Source: an uncultured Bacilli bacterium (GTDB lineage: Bacteria > Bacillota_I > Bacilli_A > ML615J-28 > CAG-698). Taken from it: a DNA stretch of 9,998 nt. The DNA lies in the NCBI GenBank assembly GCA_947624315.1, contig CANQJU010000027.1, forward strand, positions 1 to 9,998, in the 5' to 3' direction. The translations under genes and the position numbers were made by a program. Every line of letters starts with the position of its first letter. The first letter of the stretch is position 1. Positions 1 through 5,918 of this stretch are shown piece after piece. The notes under the pieces were generated by a model that did not search any database, was not told the DNA's origin, and saw nothing but the letters and a program-made list of their open reading frames with translations.

Positions 1-48
1 ATAAAAAAGAGAATATTTGTCATCATAAAAAAGAAAATATTCATCATC
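1..48 (-). repeat. Two tandem 24-bp units, in frame, at the window edge
   Basis: Positions 1-24 and 25-48 are direct tandem copies of a 24-bp unit that differ at 3 positions. The unit is 8 codons long, stays in frame in the partial gene above, and encodes DDEYFLFY then DDKYSLFY. The first repeat begins exactly at the window edge, so more copies may follow outside. Two of the three changes are non-silent (E to K, F to S), while the tyrosine, leucine, phenylalanine and aspartate positions are kept. Confidence 0.7.
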
Positions 49-165
49 TATTGATTGAACGATGTTGCTTTCAACATATTCCTTTTCAACAAGCCTATAG
101 TTATTTTCATTGCCAATTATATTTTTAGATAAAATTGATAATAATAAAGTTAAAATCTTAAGCAT
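1..165 (-). CDS. Partial hypothetical protein, N-terminus only, with tandem 8-residue repeats
   Basis: This reading frame is absent from a simple long-ORF scan because it is cut by the window edge. ATG at 165-163 opens 55 codons without a stop. The protein begins MLKILTLLLSILSKNIIG, a hydrophobic start that could be a signal peptide or membrane segment, and continues into an acidic, tyrosine/phenylalanine-rich stretch. A strong Shine-Dalgarno AGGAGGAG (minus strand, 178-171) lies 5 bases before the ATG, inside the last codons of the upstream gene. The two genes overlap by 8 bp (158-165), so translational coupling is likely and the two products may work together. The visible end consists of two copies of an 8-residue unit, DDEYFLFY and DDKYSLFY. 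No family is recognised. I am sure it is a gene; its function is unknown. Confidence 0.75.
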   Translation of the reverse strand, partial: MLKILTLLLSILSKNIIGNENNYRLVEKEYVESNIVQSIDDEYFLFYDDKYSLFY

Positions 166-1897
166 GTTTTCTCCTCCTCATAATTAATAGTCCAACAATT
201 ACCCCAATTCCAAATAATAAAGGAATATAAAATAAATCATAACTTTCTTCAACTAAAGCAATATTAGCATCACTTTTGGTTTCTAAGTTTTTAGGATTTT
301 CATTAATTAAAACATCTGTATTTAAATAATAATTATCAAATTGAGCTTCTTCTTTTTTCTCTGTAGTCAAATTAGAAACAGTAAAATAAAATGATACTCT
401 TTCGCCATTTGAACTTTCCAACTCCAAAAGATATTTATCACAACTATTAATAGTATATCCACTTACAATTTCTTCTCCATTCAAATAGCCTTTAGCATTA
501 AATATTAATTTTAAACCTATATCATAAACTCCAAAATTAACAATATTAACTTGTAAAGGTATACTTTCTTTTTGCGAATAATAAATTATGATGTTATCAA
601 ATTCACCTTGATGATAAATTGTTTTGTCACCAAATTGATTATTATTACTCTCTTCACTGCTTTGAGTTTCAATCATTTTACCATTTATGTAAATCATATT
701 TTTATCTACTTTAACATGGAAACTAGTAAGAACTAAACTATTATCATTATCTAAATGAAAATATAAAATATTATCCTTTCTAAAAAAGCCCAATATATTA
801 TTAGCAATATCATTGAATTGTCTTTTATATAATAATTGATAGTCTTCTAAAACAACTAAATTAGCCTTTTTTCCACTAGTAAACAAAATATTAATTTGAG
901 CTTCTTCTGTACTAATAAAAAAATCATCAATTTCATTTTCATAATTAAGATATTCAAAATCTTTAACCTTGTCTAATGATTTGCTATATTCAACAAATGA
1001 TAAGGTATTTGTATCTTCCTTTTGAACAAGCAAAATATTTTTTTGATAATTAAATAATTTAGTGTTTTCAATTTCTTCATTAATACAAATATAGTTTGGT
1101 TGTCCAAGTTGATAATCGCATTGAATCAAAACATTAAAATATTGTTTATTTCCATTTTGAAAATCACCTTTACCATTAACTTCTGCTAATATATAAAAGT
1201 TTTCATCAAGATTAACACAATCATAAAATTTAGCACCATCACTATTTGATAACATTAAGAGATCTAAAATATGAAGATTATTTTTAAGGACATTAAAAAC
1301 AATGATGGAAGATAAATTATCGCTATTATATCCCTCAAAATCACAAGCATACGTCAATCCCACAACATAATAAAATTTATCATAGCAATAAATATTATAA
1401 GCATATGATCCTCTTGTTCCTTCAAAAACATTTTTTTGGAGAAGATTGCCATTATTTCCTACCTCAGCAATCAATATTTTACTATCACAAATATTATCAT
1501 ATAAGTTTCCAACAGCTACAAATTTATCACCATCAATTAATAAATCAATAAATTTGCCTTCATTTAACTCTAAATATGTCTTTTCAAAAACCAATTGCAT
1601 ATTTTTATAATAGGCTATATAAGGAAATTCTTTTTCCATAATATTAAAGCTTCCATATACAACATATTCATCATTATGAATAAATTTAATGTTTTGAACA
1701 TTTTTGCTTTCACTTGCAGATACTTCTTGATGATAATTCATATATTCATATCCATATAGCAATTGCTTTTCATCTAAAACTATTTTTTCTCCCCCAAACG
1801 AATAATCGCTAAAATTTGTTACTAAAGTTTTAGCTTTTACCGATAAACCCATTAAAATACAAAACCATATAAAAATGGCACATAAACTTTTTTTCAT
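158..1897 (-). CDS. Secreted, C-terminally membrane-anchored surface protein (propeller-like region plus Ig-like module)
   Basis: A 579-residue extracellular protein of unknown function. It starts with a signal peptide (MKKSLCAIFIW, hydrophobic to about residue 20, then KAKT). It ends with a transmembrane helix at about 554-573 followed by the basic tail RRRKHA, so most of the chain should be displayed outside the cell on a single anchor. There is no LPXTG motif. Residues about 30-430 are a series of short beta-rich units of the type 'KFVAVGNL', 'FYYVVGL', 'NFYILAEV', 'NILLVQK', which reads like a beta-propeller. Residues about 444-510 resemble a small Ig-like module found in surface proteins of low-GC gut Bacillota (GYLNGEEIVSGYTI, then LELESSNGE). 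The ATG at 1897 has an SD-like AGGTGAG (1908-1902), 4 bases upstream. I found no convincing promoter between this start and the terminator at 1951-1978. The 3' end overlaps the next gene by 8 bp. A substrate or ligand cannot be named. Confidence 0.85.
   Translation of the reverse strand: MKKSLCAIFIWFCILMGLSVKAKTLVTNFSDYSFGGEKIVLDEKQLLYGYEYMNYHQEVSASESKNVQNIKFIHNDEYVVYGSFNIMEKEFPYIAYYKNMQLVFEKTYLELNEGKFIDLLIDGDKFVAVGNLYDNICDSKILIAEVGNNGNLLQKNVFEGTRGSYAYNIYCYDKFYYVVGLTYACDFEGYNSDNLSSIIVFNVLKNNLHILDLLMLSNSDGAKFYDCVNLDENFYILAEVNGKGDFQNGNKQYFNVLIQCDYQLGQPNYICINEEIENTKLFNYQKNILLVQKEDTNTLSFVEYSKSLDKVKDFEYLNYENEIDDFFISTEEAQINILFTSGKKANLVVLEDYQLLYKRQFNDIANNILGFFRKDNILYFHLDNDNSLVLTSFHVKVDKNMIYINGKMIETQSSEESNNNQFGDKTIYHQGEFDNIIIYYSQKESIPLQVNIVNFGVYDIGLKLIFNAKGYLNGEEIVSGYTINSCDKYLLELESSNGERVSFYFTVSNLTTEKKEEAQFDNYYLNTDVLINENPKNLETKSDANIALVEESYDLFYIPLLFGIGVIVGLLIMRRRKHA
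171..178 (-). promoter_or_regulatory. Shine-Dalgarno inside the preceding gene (translational coupling)
   Basis: AGGAGGAG on the minus strand, 5 bases before the ATG at 165. The same bases encode the methionine-arginine-rich cytoplasmic tail of the upstream membrane-anchored protein. Ribosomes terminating at 158-160 would be placed on the next start. Confidence 0.75.
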
Positions 1898-1950
1898 CCT
1901 CTCACCTCATAAATATATTAGTCAAACAAATTATTTTTTTGTTTTTTTTC

Positions 1951-1978
1951 AAAAAAAATGTCCCCTTCAAAAGGGGAC
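1951..1978 (-). terminator. Intrinsic terminator, possibly bidirectional
   Basis: The minus strand reads GTCCCCTT, a 3-5 base loop, AAGGGGAC, then A and eight U. This is a GC-rich 7-8 bp stem with an ideal U-run (1951-1958). On the plus strand the hairpin is followed by TGGCA and then six T, so weaker action in that direction is possible. It closes the transcript of ackA and/or of the structured RNA just upstream. It lies only 53 bases ahead of the ATG of the 579-residue surface protein. Confidence 0.85.
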
Positions 1979-2117
1979 TGGCATTTTTTAATTTTCTTCC
2001 TCGCGCCAAACGAAGAAATCGAAAATTAGTTATTTATAGACCTAATTTTTGAGGTCTTGCTACTCATTAATTTTCATAAACTGAAGTAACTTGTAGCAAT
2101 ATTATTATTACTCAATT
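1951..2117 (-). ncRNA. Candidate structured RNA: three tandem hairpins plus terminator
   Basis: The gap between ackA (ends 2134) and the surface-protein gene (starts 1897) has no ORF but is densely structured on the minus strand. Hairpin 1 (2099-2057) has an outer stem TTGCTAC/GTAGCAA with an inner TTCA/TGAA stem. Hairpin 2 (2057-2038) has a stem AGACCT/AGGTCT. Hairpin 3 (2028-1989) has TAATTTTC/GAAAATTA, then TTCTTCG/CGAGGAA around the loop TTTGGCG, with a 3-base bulge. The terminator at 1978-1951 follows. A TATAAT at 2129-2124 could start an RNA near 2117, about 167 nt long, but its -35 is poor. The CTAATTTTC segment (2029-2021) can also pair with AAAAATTAG (2050-2042) or with GAAAATTA in hairpin 1, so alternative folds exist. 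It could be a small RNA, a 3'-UTR-derived RNA of ackA, or an attenuating leader. I do not recognise a known class, and the ends are estimates. Confidence 0.45.
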
Positions 2118-2133
2118 AATTAAATTATATACA

Positions 2134-3333
2134 TTATTTTTTAATAATTTCATAAACATCACGAGCAATCATTAATTCTTCTTCTGTTGGAATTAAGAAA
2201 GCTTTAATTGGTGAAGATGGTTTAGTTATTTCAGCAATCTCACCACGAACTTTATTGTTTACTTCTTCATCAAGTTCAACACCTAAAACAGCTACGCGTT
2301 TTAAAACTTCGCGACGAAGACGACTGCTGTTTTCACCAATTCCCGCTGTGAAAACAATAGCATCTGCTCCACCCATATGAACATAATAACTACCAATATA
2401 ATCAGCAATACGCTTATATTGAATATCTAAAGCTAAGTTGCATAGTGGATTCTTATCTAAATTAGCTTCGATTTCACGAGAATCATTAGAGCAGCATGAA
2501 ACTCCTAAATAACCAGATTCGCGATTTAAAATGCGAAGCAATTCTTTAATAGTATATTTTTCAGGATCAATTTGATTCATATATTCTAAAACAGCAGGAT
2601 CAATATTACCACTTCTTGTTCCCATTGGTATACCTTCAAGTGGAGTTAATCCCATGGAAGTATCAACACATTTTCCGCCCTTAACAGCACTAATTGAAGC
2701 TCCATTTCCGATATGACATGTGATAATTTTTAAGTCTTCGATTGGGCGTTTCATTACTTCTGCACATTTATAAGCAACATACTTATGACTTGTTCCATGA
2801 GCACCATATTTTCTAACACCATATTTTTCATACCATTCATAAGGTAAGGCATACATATAAGTATCAGGAGCCATTGTTTGGTGGAAAGCTGTATCAAAAA
2901 CAGCTACGTTAACAATATTTTTAGAAATGTTTTGGAATGCTCTAATACCATCTAAATGGGCAGGATTGTGAAGAGGAGCTAATAAACATAGTTCTTCAAT
3001 TTTTGCTTCAACATCCTTAGTAATTACTTCAGATTTATCGAAATATTTACCACCTTGGACAATACGATGACCAACACCATCTATTTCATCATAAGATTTG
3101 ATAATTTTCTTATCAATTAAATAATCCAATAAAATCTTAACAGCCTCAGTGTGAGTTCTAATAGGAACATTACACTCATCATTTCCAATCTTATACTTTG
3201 ATGTGAAATTTTCTTCAGTATTCTTTTTAGAAATACTTTCAAAAAGACCTTTAACAATTACTTTTTCACTTGGCATTTCAATCAATTTAAACTTAAGTGA
3301 TGAACTACCAGCATTTACTGCCATTATTTTCAT
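2134..3333 (-). CDS. ackA: Acetate kinase
   Basis: Cytoplasmic enzyme that interconverts acetyl phosphate + ADP and acetate + ATP. It is the last, ATP-yielding step of the Pta-AckA overflow/fermentation pathway. At 399 residues it has the usual length of the ASKHA-fold family, and all landmarks are present: N-terminal MKIMAVNAGSSSLKF (N7), GHRIVQGG (R90), VFDTAFHQTM (D147), YGAHGTSH (H179), CHIGNGAS, PMGTRSGNIDP (R240), FTAGIGENS, and PTEEELMIARD (E384). An in-frame TTG at 3360 would add nine residues. The ATG at 3333 is preferred because the family starts at MKxMAVNAG and a perfect AAGGAGGA SD sits at 3345-3338. That SD shares bases with the TAA of ytxK, so the genes are coupled. Base composition is clearly GC-richer than the neighbours, consistent with high expression. 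It is the last gene of the yfcE-like-ytxK-ackA unit. No pta gene is in the window. Confidence 0.97.
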   Translation of the reverse strand: MKIMAVNAGSSSLKFKLIEMPSEKVIVKGLFESISKKNTEENFTSKYKIGNDECNVPIRTHTEAVKILLDYLIDKKIIKSYDEIDGVGHRIVQGGKYFDKSEVITKDVEAKIEELCLLAPLHNPAHLDGIRAFQNISKNIVNVAVFDTAFHQTMAPDTYMYALPYEWYEKYGVRKYGAHGTSHKYVAYKCAEVMKRPIEDLKIITCHIGNGASISAVKGGKCVDTSMGLTPLEGIPMGTRSGNIDPAVLEYMNQIDPEKYTIKELLRILNRESGYLGVSCCSNDSREIEANLDKNPLCNLALDIQYKRIADYIGSYYVHMGGADAIVFTAGIGENSSRLRREVLKRVAVLGVELDEEVNNKVRGEIAEITKPSSPIKAFLIPTEEELMIARDVYEIIKK

Positions 3334-3337
3334 ATTT

Positions 3338-3346
3338 TCCTCCTTA
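3338..3346 (-). promoter_or_regulatory. SD of ackA overlapping the ytxK stop codon
   Basis: The minus strand reads TAAGGAGGA. The TAA at 3346-3344 terminates ytxK and is also the start of the AAGGAGGA ribosome-binding site, 4 bases before the ackA ATG at 3333. This decides the ackA start and implies coupled translation. Confidence 0.85.
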
Positions 3347-4291
3347 TAAATTATTGACAATCATTTGTAATTTATCTAATATATTCTCTAAACATCTTTT
3401 TTCAAAACTTGAAACATTTAATATTTCCATTTGATAGTTATTTAAAACAGCTTTCTTTCCAATAATAATGCTCTTTCCAACATGACCTTCTTGAACAATA
3501 TTTATAGGTAAAACAACTAAAGCTAAAAATGTTGCTTTACTTTCTATATATTCTTTAAATACATTGACCTTTTCTTGAGAAAAGAAATCATTATCTATGA
3601 CTAAAACAAAGTATCCATCATTAACTAAATTGTCTAATCTTTTTTCAATCAATAGGTATGGGAAGTAATTAATATCATGTTCACCCAAAATTGTTTTTTC
3701 TTTTCCATTGTAGATTGTTGAAGGAAGATCAGCAATAACTACATCAACTTGATCATAGACATCAACTAAAGCATCTTGATAGTATATTTTGATTTCATTG
3801 CTAGATAGGTTACATGCCATCTGCGATAATCTAACCAAATCCTCATCTTTTTCAATACCAATTAATTCAACATCTTCTTCTAAATTATTAGCTACAGCTT
3901 GTAAAAGATTAGATGTTCCTAATAAAGTATCCATTATTTTAATTTTCTTATTATTAAATTTCATTTTAAGAATTATGGAAACTAAATAACAAATGCTATC
4001 AGGTGTCATAATATTTAGTGACAAATTTTTATGTTTAAATCCCTTTACCATTAATAATTCTAAAGCTATACGAACATCTTCCTTTTGAAAAGTTAAATTA
4101 TGAAGCTTTTTATAGAGTCTATTTAATGAGGCAATTGTCTTATCACTAAGTTGATTTCCATTAACGCCAAATACAATATCATTTCCCACTCGTATTAAAG
4201 CATTTAAGTAATCCATTTCTAATTCATCATATAAAAGCATACATGCTTTATCTATTGTATCATATAAAATATCAATTCTATTATTATTCAT
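3344..4291 (-). CDS. ytxK: YtxK-like class I SAM-dependent methyltransferase (N6-adenine type fold)
   Basis: A 315-residue cytoplasmic protein of the family that sits just upstream of ackA in many Bacilli (YtxK in B. subtilis). Residues 1-90 form a helical N-terminal region. The Rossmann methyltransferase core begins near residue 90 with a TPDS segment, as in the family. Motif I is degenerate (MDTLLGTSNLL, where DPAVGTGNLL is usual), followed by an acidic strand end LIGIEKDED. The catalytic-loop position reads IADLPSTIY instead of the NPPY of true N6-adenine DNA methylases, as the family's own IxDLPxGYY does. Substrate and biological role are unknown, and I would not call it a restriction-system enzyme. 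The ATG at 4291 follows the upstream TAG stop by 8 bases, with a weak SD TAGGAA formed partly by that stop. It is co-transcribed with ackA. Confidence 0.85.
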   Translation of the reverse strand: MNNNRIDILYDTIDKACMLLYDELEMDYLNALIRVGNDIVFGVNGNQLSDKTIASLNRLYKKLHNLTFQKEDVRIALELLMVKGFKHKNLSLNIMTPDSICYLVSIILKMKFNNKKIKIMDTLLGTSNLLQAVANNLEEDVELIGIEKDEDLVRLSQMACNLSSNEIKIYYQDALVDVYDQVDVVIADLPSTIYNGKEKTILGEHDINYFPYLLIEKRLDNLVNDGYFVLVIDNDFFSQEKVNVFKEYIESKATFLALVVLPINIVQEGHVGKSIIIGKKAVLNNYQMEILNVSSFEKRCLENILDKLQMIVNNL

Positions 4292-4299
4292 TTTTATTC

Positions 4300-4755
4300 C
4301 TATAATAATTCTATTATTTTTATATCAATATCATTTTTGTTAGAAAAAGTAATTTGAGCATATGAAGGACGACTATTTCCTTTAGGACGGCTTACAGAAC
4401 CTGGACAAACGATTTTCACACCATCTTTTTCAACAATCTCAGGGATATGAGTGTGGCCATGAATAGCCACTTGGGCATTTACATCCCTGGCCATAGAAGA
4501 TAATTTACTATTAGTGAAAAATAGTCCATTTCCATGAGTTGTAAAAAAAGTGACACCACCAACTTCATCAACGCGAAAGTTATTGGTTAAATATACATCG
4601 CAATTACCTTTTACACTTTTAAAAGGAACTAAATCTTCTTCTTTTAATTCGCTATCGCCTGCATCAATAAATAAGTCAGCATCCTTATTCATTTCATAAA
4701 CTTTCTTTAAAGCCAGCAAATCGCCATGAGTATCACTTGTTACAATTACTTTCAT
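4300..4755 (-). CDS. YfcE/MJ0936-family metallophosphoesterase (phosphodiesterase)
   Basis: A 151-residue calcineurin-like phosphoesterase of the small YfcE/YsnB/MJ0936 type, which hydrolyses model phosphodiesters with a two-metal centre. The physiological substrate is not established. All metal-ligand motifs are visible in order: SDTHG at residues 7-11, DAGDSE (about 32-37), VKGNCD (about 48-53), FTTHGNG (about 70-76) and IHGHTHIPE (about 98-106). An upstream in-frame ATG at 4788 would add eleven residues. The ATG at 4755 is preferred because it has an AGAGGT SD at 4769-4764, and the predicted transcript starts near 4772, downstream of the other ATG. It is the first gene of the unit with ytxK and ackA. 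In B. subtilis the equivalent position between ytfJ and ytxK is held, from memory, by the thiol peroxidase gene tpx. Confidence 0.9.
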   Translation of the reverse strand: MKVIVTSDTHGDLLALKKVYEMNKDADLFIDAGDSELKEEDLVPFKSVKGNCDVYLTNNFRVDEVGGVTFFTTHGNGLFFTNSKLSSMARDVNAQVAIHGHTHIPEIVEKDGVKIVCPGSVSRPKGNSRPSYAQITFSNKNDIDIKIIELL

Positions 4756-4778
4756 AATTTTACCTCTAACATTATATA

Positions 4779-4807
4779 ATATTACCATAAAATGCCTAAA
4801 ATAGCAA
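4779..4807 (-). promoter_or_regulatory. SigA-type promoter with extended -10 for the phosphodiesterase-ytxK-ackA unit
   Basis: On the minus strand: -35 TTGCTA (4807-4802), a 17-base spacer ending in TGG (4787-4785), and -10 TAATAT (4784-4779). Transcription would start near 4772, giving a leader of about 17 nt with the SD inside it. A second TATAAT (4776-4771) lies just downstream and is an alternative -10. Placement directly after the terminator of ytfJ supports a separate transcription unit. Confidence 0.55.
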
Positions 4808-4824
4808 GAATAAAAGGTAAGAGA

Positions 4825-4857
4825 AAAGAGAATAATTCATAAAGCAATTATTCTCTT
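4825..4857 (-). terminator. Long A/T-rich hairpin after ytfJ, likely terminator
   Basis: A perfect 12-bp inverted repeat, AAGAGAATAATT (4826-4837) and AATTATTCTCTT (4846-4857), around an 8-base loop. Its first bases overlap the TAA stop of ytfJ. Downstream on the minus strand the sequence is TTTCTCTTACCTTTT, an interrupted U-rich tail, so termination may be partial. On the plus strand it is followed by a T-run in the end of ytfJ (4860-4866), so a plus-strand role is also possible. Confidence 0.6.
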
Positions 4858-5272
4858 ACTTTTTTTCTATAATTTCTATATTGCTTATCTTTGGAGATTG
4901 TTTTTTGACAAATAAATCTTTCAAAGAGGAAAAAGCATCAGGTATCTCATCAATAACTTTTTCTAATATGTGAGTCTGATCTTCTAAATGTAATAATTTA
5001 ACTTCATCACCAACAACTACTAAAAAAGCTACAGGGGTAATATTGACACATCCACCAGTGGCTCCTCCGAAGGGATATTTAGTATTTTCTCTTGTTGAAG
5101 AGGGAAATTGATCCGTTCCACCTGTTGCAAAACTACATTTTAATTTAGAAATTGGTATAATCATAACATTATTAATGCTAACTGTTTCTCCAACGATTGT
5201 ATTGGCATCAACCATTGATTTAATATTTTCCATAGAAATGTTTAATAAATCATTTATTGGATGTTCAAACAT
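4856..5272 (-). CDS. ytfJ: GerW-family protein (YtfJ), sporulation/spore-associated family
   Basis: A 138-residue protein of the GerW (Spore_YtfJ) family. The N-terminus is typical (EHPINDLLNISMENIKSMVDA), followed by NTIVGETV and the glycine-rich signature FATGG ... PFGGATGGCVNITPVAFLVV (about residues 48-86). The family is known from B. subtilis spores, where YtfJ/GerW is linked to germination and lysozyme resistance; related proteins occur in non-endospore formers. The biochemical role is unknown. An in-frame GTG at 5281 would add three residues. The ATG at 5272 is preferred because GAAGGGAAG lies at good spacing before it and the family starts near MxEHPI. It overlaps the 3' end of ytfI by 8 bp, so the two are translationally coupled. 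It ends at the hairpin at 4825-4857. Its presence alone does not prove that the organism sporulates. Confidence 0.9.
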   Translation of the reverse strand: MFEHPINDLLNISMENIKSMVDANTIVGETVSINNVMIIPISKLKCSFATGGTDQFPSSTRENTKYPFGGATGGCVNITPVAFLVVVGDEVKLLHLEDQTHILEKVIDEIPDAFSSLKDLFVKKQSPKISNIEIIEKK

Positions 5273-5867
5273 TTTTTTCACTTCCCTTCTTGTGATATTT
5301 TATTATTTTTGGAATATCTTTTATGTTTTTAAAAGTAGCAATCAATAAATAAATTGGACGGAAATTCATATGTAAAGCAAATGTGGCTAAAGCTTTATCA
5401 TTATTTGATTGGATAGCATAATACTCATCTTTTACTCTTTTAAAACTGCTAAGCAAAAAGCTGCGCAAATATGATATTGAATTCCATCCCAAAACCATAG
5501 CATACATTTCTAGTTCATCACTAGATAAATTAATTTTATATATCCATGTAATTTTCGATATGGTTATCATTTGACATGTATCTTTAATAATATTATGACT
5601 TTTAACAAGCATTCCTAAATTATATAGTAAATTATTAATAGATGATGTTGAATTGGAATAATCACTAAAAAGTCTTTTAATGAGTTCATCAAAATCAAGT
5701 CGTTTATTAAACAATTTGATAAAATAAATATCAACATTTGTTTTATCTTTATCTTTAGTTATATTAATTTTTATTGGCATTAAAAGAATACATATTATTA
5801 ATATTAATACAAAAAATAAATATATCATAATATTATTATTGTCTTTTAAAAATAAATCATACAACAT
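5265..5867 (-). CDS. ytfI: YtfI-like membrane protein (DUF2953 family)
   Basis: A 200-residue protein with one hydrophobic segment near the N-terminus (about residues 14-32, IYLFFVLILIICILLM), then a beta-rich stretch (PIKINITKDKDKTNVDIYFIKLF). The rest is helical and ends in a basic tail (IPKIIKYHKKGSEKNV). The layout, length and position immediately upstream of a ytfJ gene fit the DUF2953 family (YtfI), whose function is not known. Assignment rests more on context than on strong motifs. It ends in TGA (5267-5265), eight bases into ytfJ. Neither the ATG at 5867 nor the internal ATG at 5828 (which would begin right at the hydrophobic segment) has a Shine-Dalgarno; AAAAAGCAAAAAAA precedes the first. 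The region is among the most AT-rich here. No clear promoter was found in the 51-bp divergent gap shared with yidD. Confidence 0.75.
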   Translation of the reverse strand: MLYDLFLKDNNNIMIYLFFVLILIICILLMPIKINITKDKDKTNVDIYFIKLFNKRLDFDELIKRLFSDYSNSTSSINNLLYNLGMLVKSHNIIKDTCQMITISKITWIYKINLSSDELEMYAMVLGWNSISYLRSFLLSSFKRVKDEYYAIQSNNDKALATFALHMNFRPIYLLIATFKNIKDIPKIIKYHKKGSEKNV

Positions 5868-5871
5868 TTTT

Positions 5872-5911
5872 TTGCTTTTTTATTTATTATTTGCTATAAT
5901 AAATTAGAGGA
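5872..5911 (+). promoter_or_regulatory. Near-consensus promoter and SD of yidD
   Basis: -35 TTGCTT (5872-5877), a 17-base spacer, then TGC (5892-5894) and -10 TATAAT (5895-5900), a consensus extended -10. The SD AGAGGA (5906-5911) is 7 bases before the ATG at 5919. Transcription would start around 5907, so the leader is only about 12 nt and the SD lies at or across its very 5' end. Confidence 0.75.
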
Positions 5912-5918
5912 AAAAATA

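Noticed and set aside
2022..2057. preQ1-I riboswitch, suggested by the tail TCTATAAATAACTAA
   Set aside because: The hairpin loop is too short and lacks the conserved CUACA-type loop, so the likeness is limited to an A-rich tail.
1951..2100. tracrRNA or CRISPR remnant
   Set aside because: No cas genes, no repeat array and no anti-repeat partner in the window. The hairpins alone are not evidence.
3334..3360. TTG start that would add nine residues to acetate kinase
   Set aside because: The extra residues are encoded by the SD and the end of ytxK. The family starts at MKxMAVNAG, which matches the ATG at 3333.
3789..3989. 66-codon plus-strand reading frame inside ytxK
   Set aside because: Antisense shadow of a clearly conserved methyltransferase gene. 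It has no SD, no family features and biased composition.
3344..4291. Restriction-modification adenine methylase
   Set aside because: The NPPY box is replaced by IADLP as in YtxK proteins, motif I is degenerate, there is no restriction partner, and the position before ackA is typical of ytxK.
4756..4788. Upstream ATG adding eleven residues to the phosphodiesterase
   Set aside because: It lies within or upstream of the predicted -10 region, has no SD, and the extension contains the SD of the downstream ATG.
5265..5272. Mycoplasma-type code with TGA as tryptophan
   Set aside because: TGA sits exactly at the ends of ytfI and of the kinase gene, with the next gene starting at once after the former. 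Tryptophan is encoded by TGG throughout.
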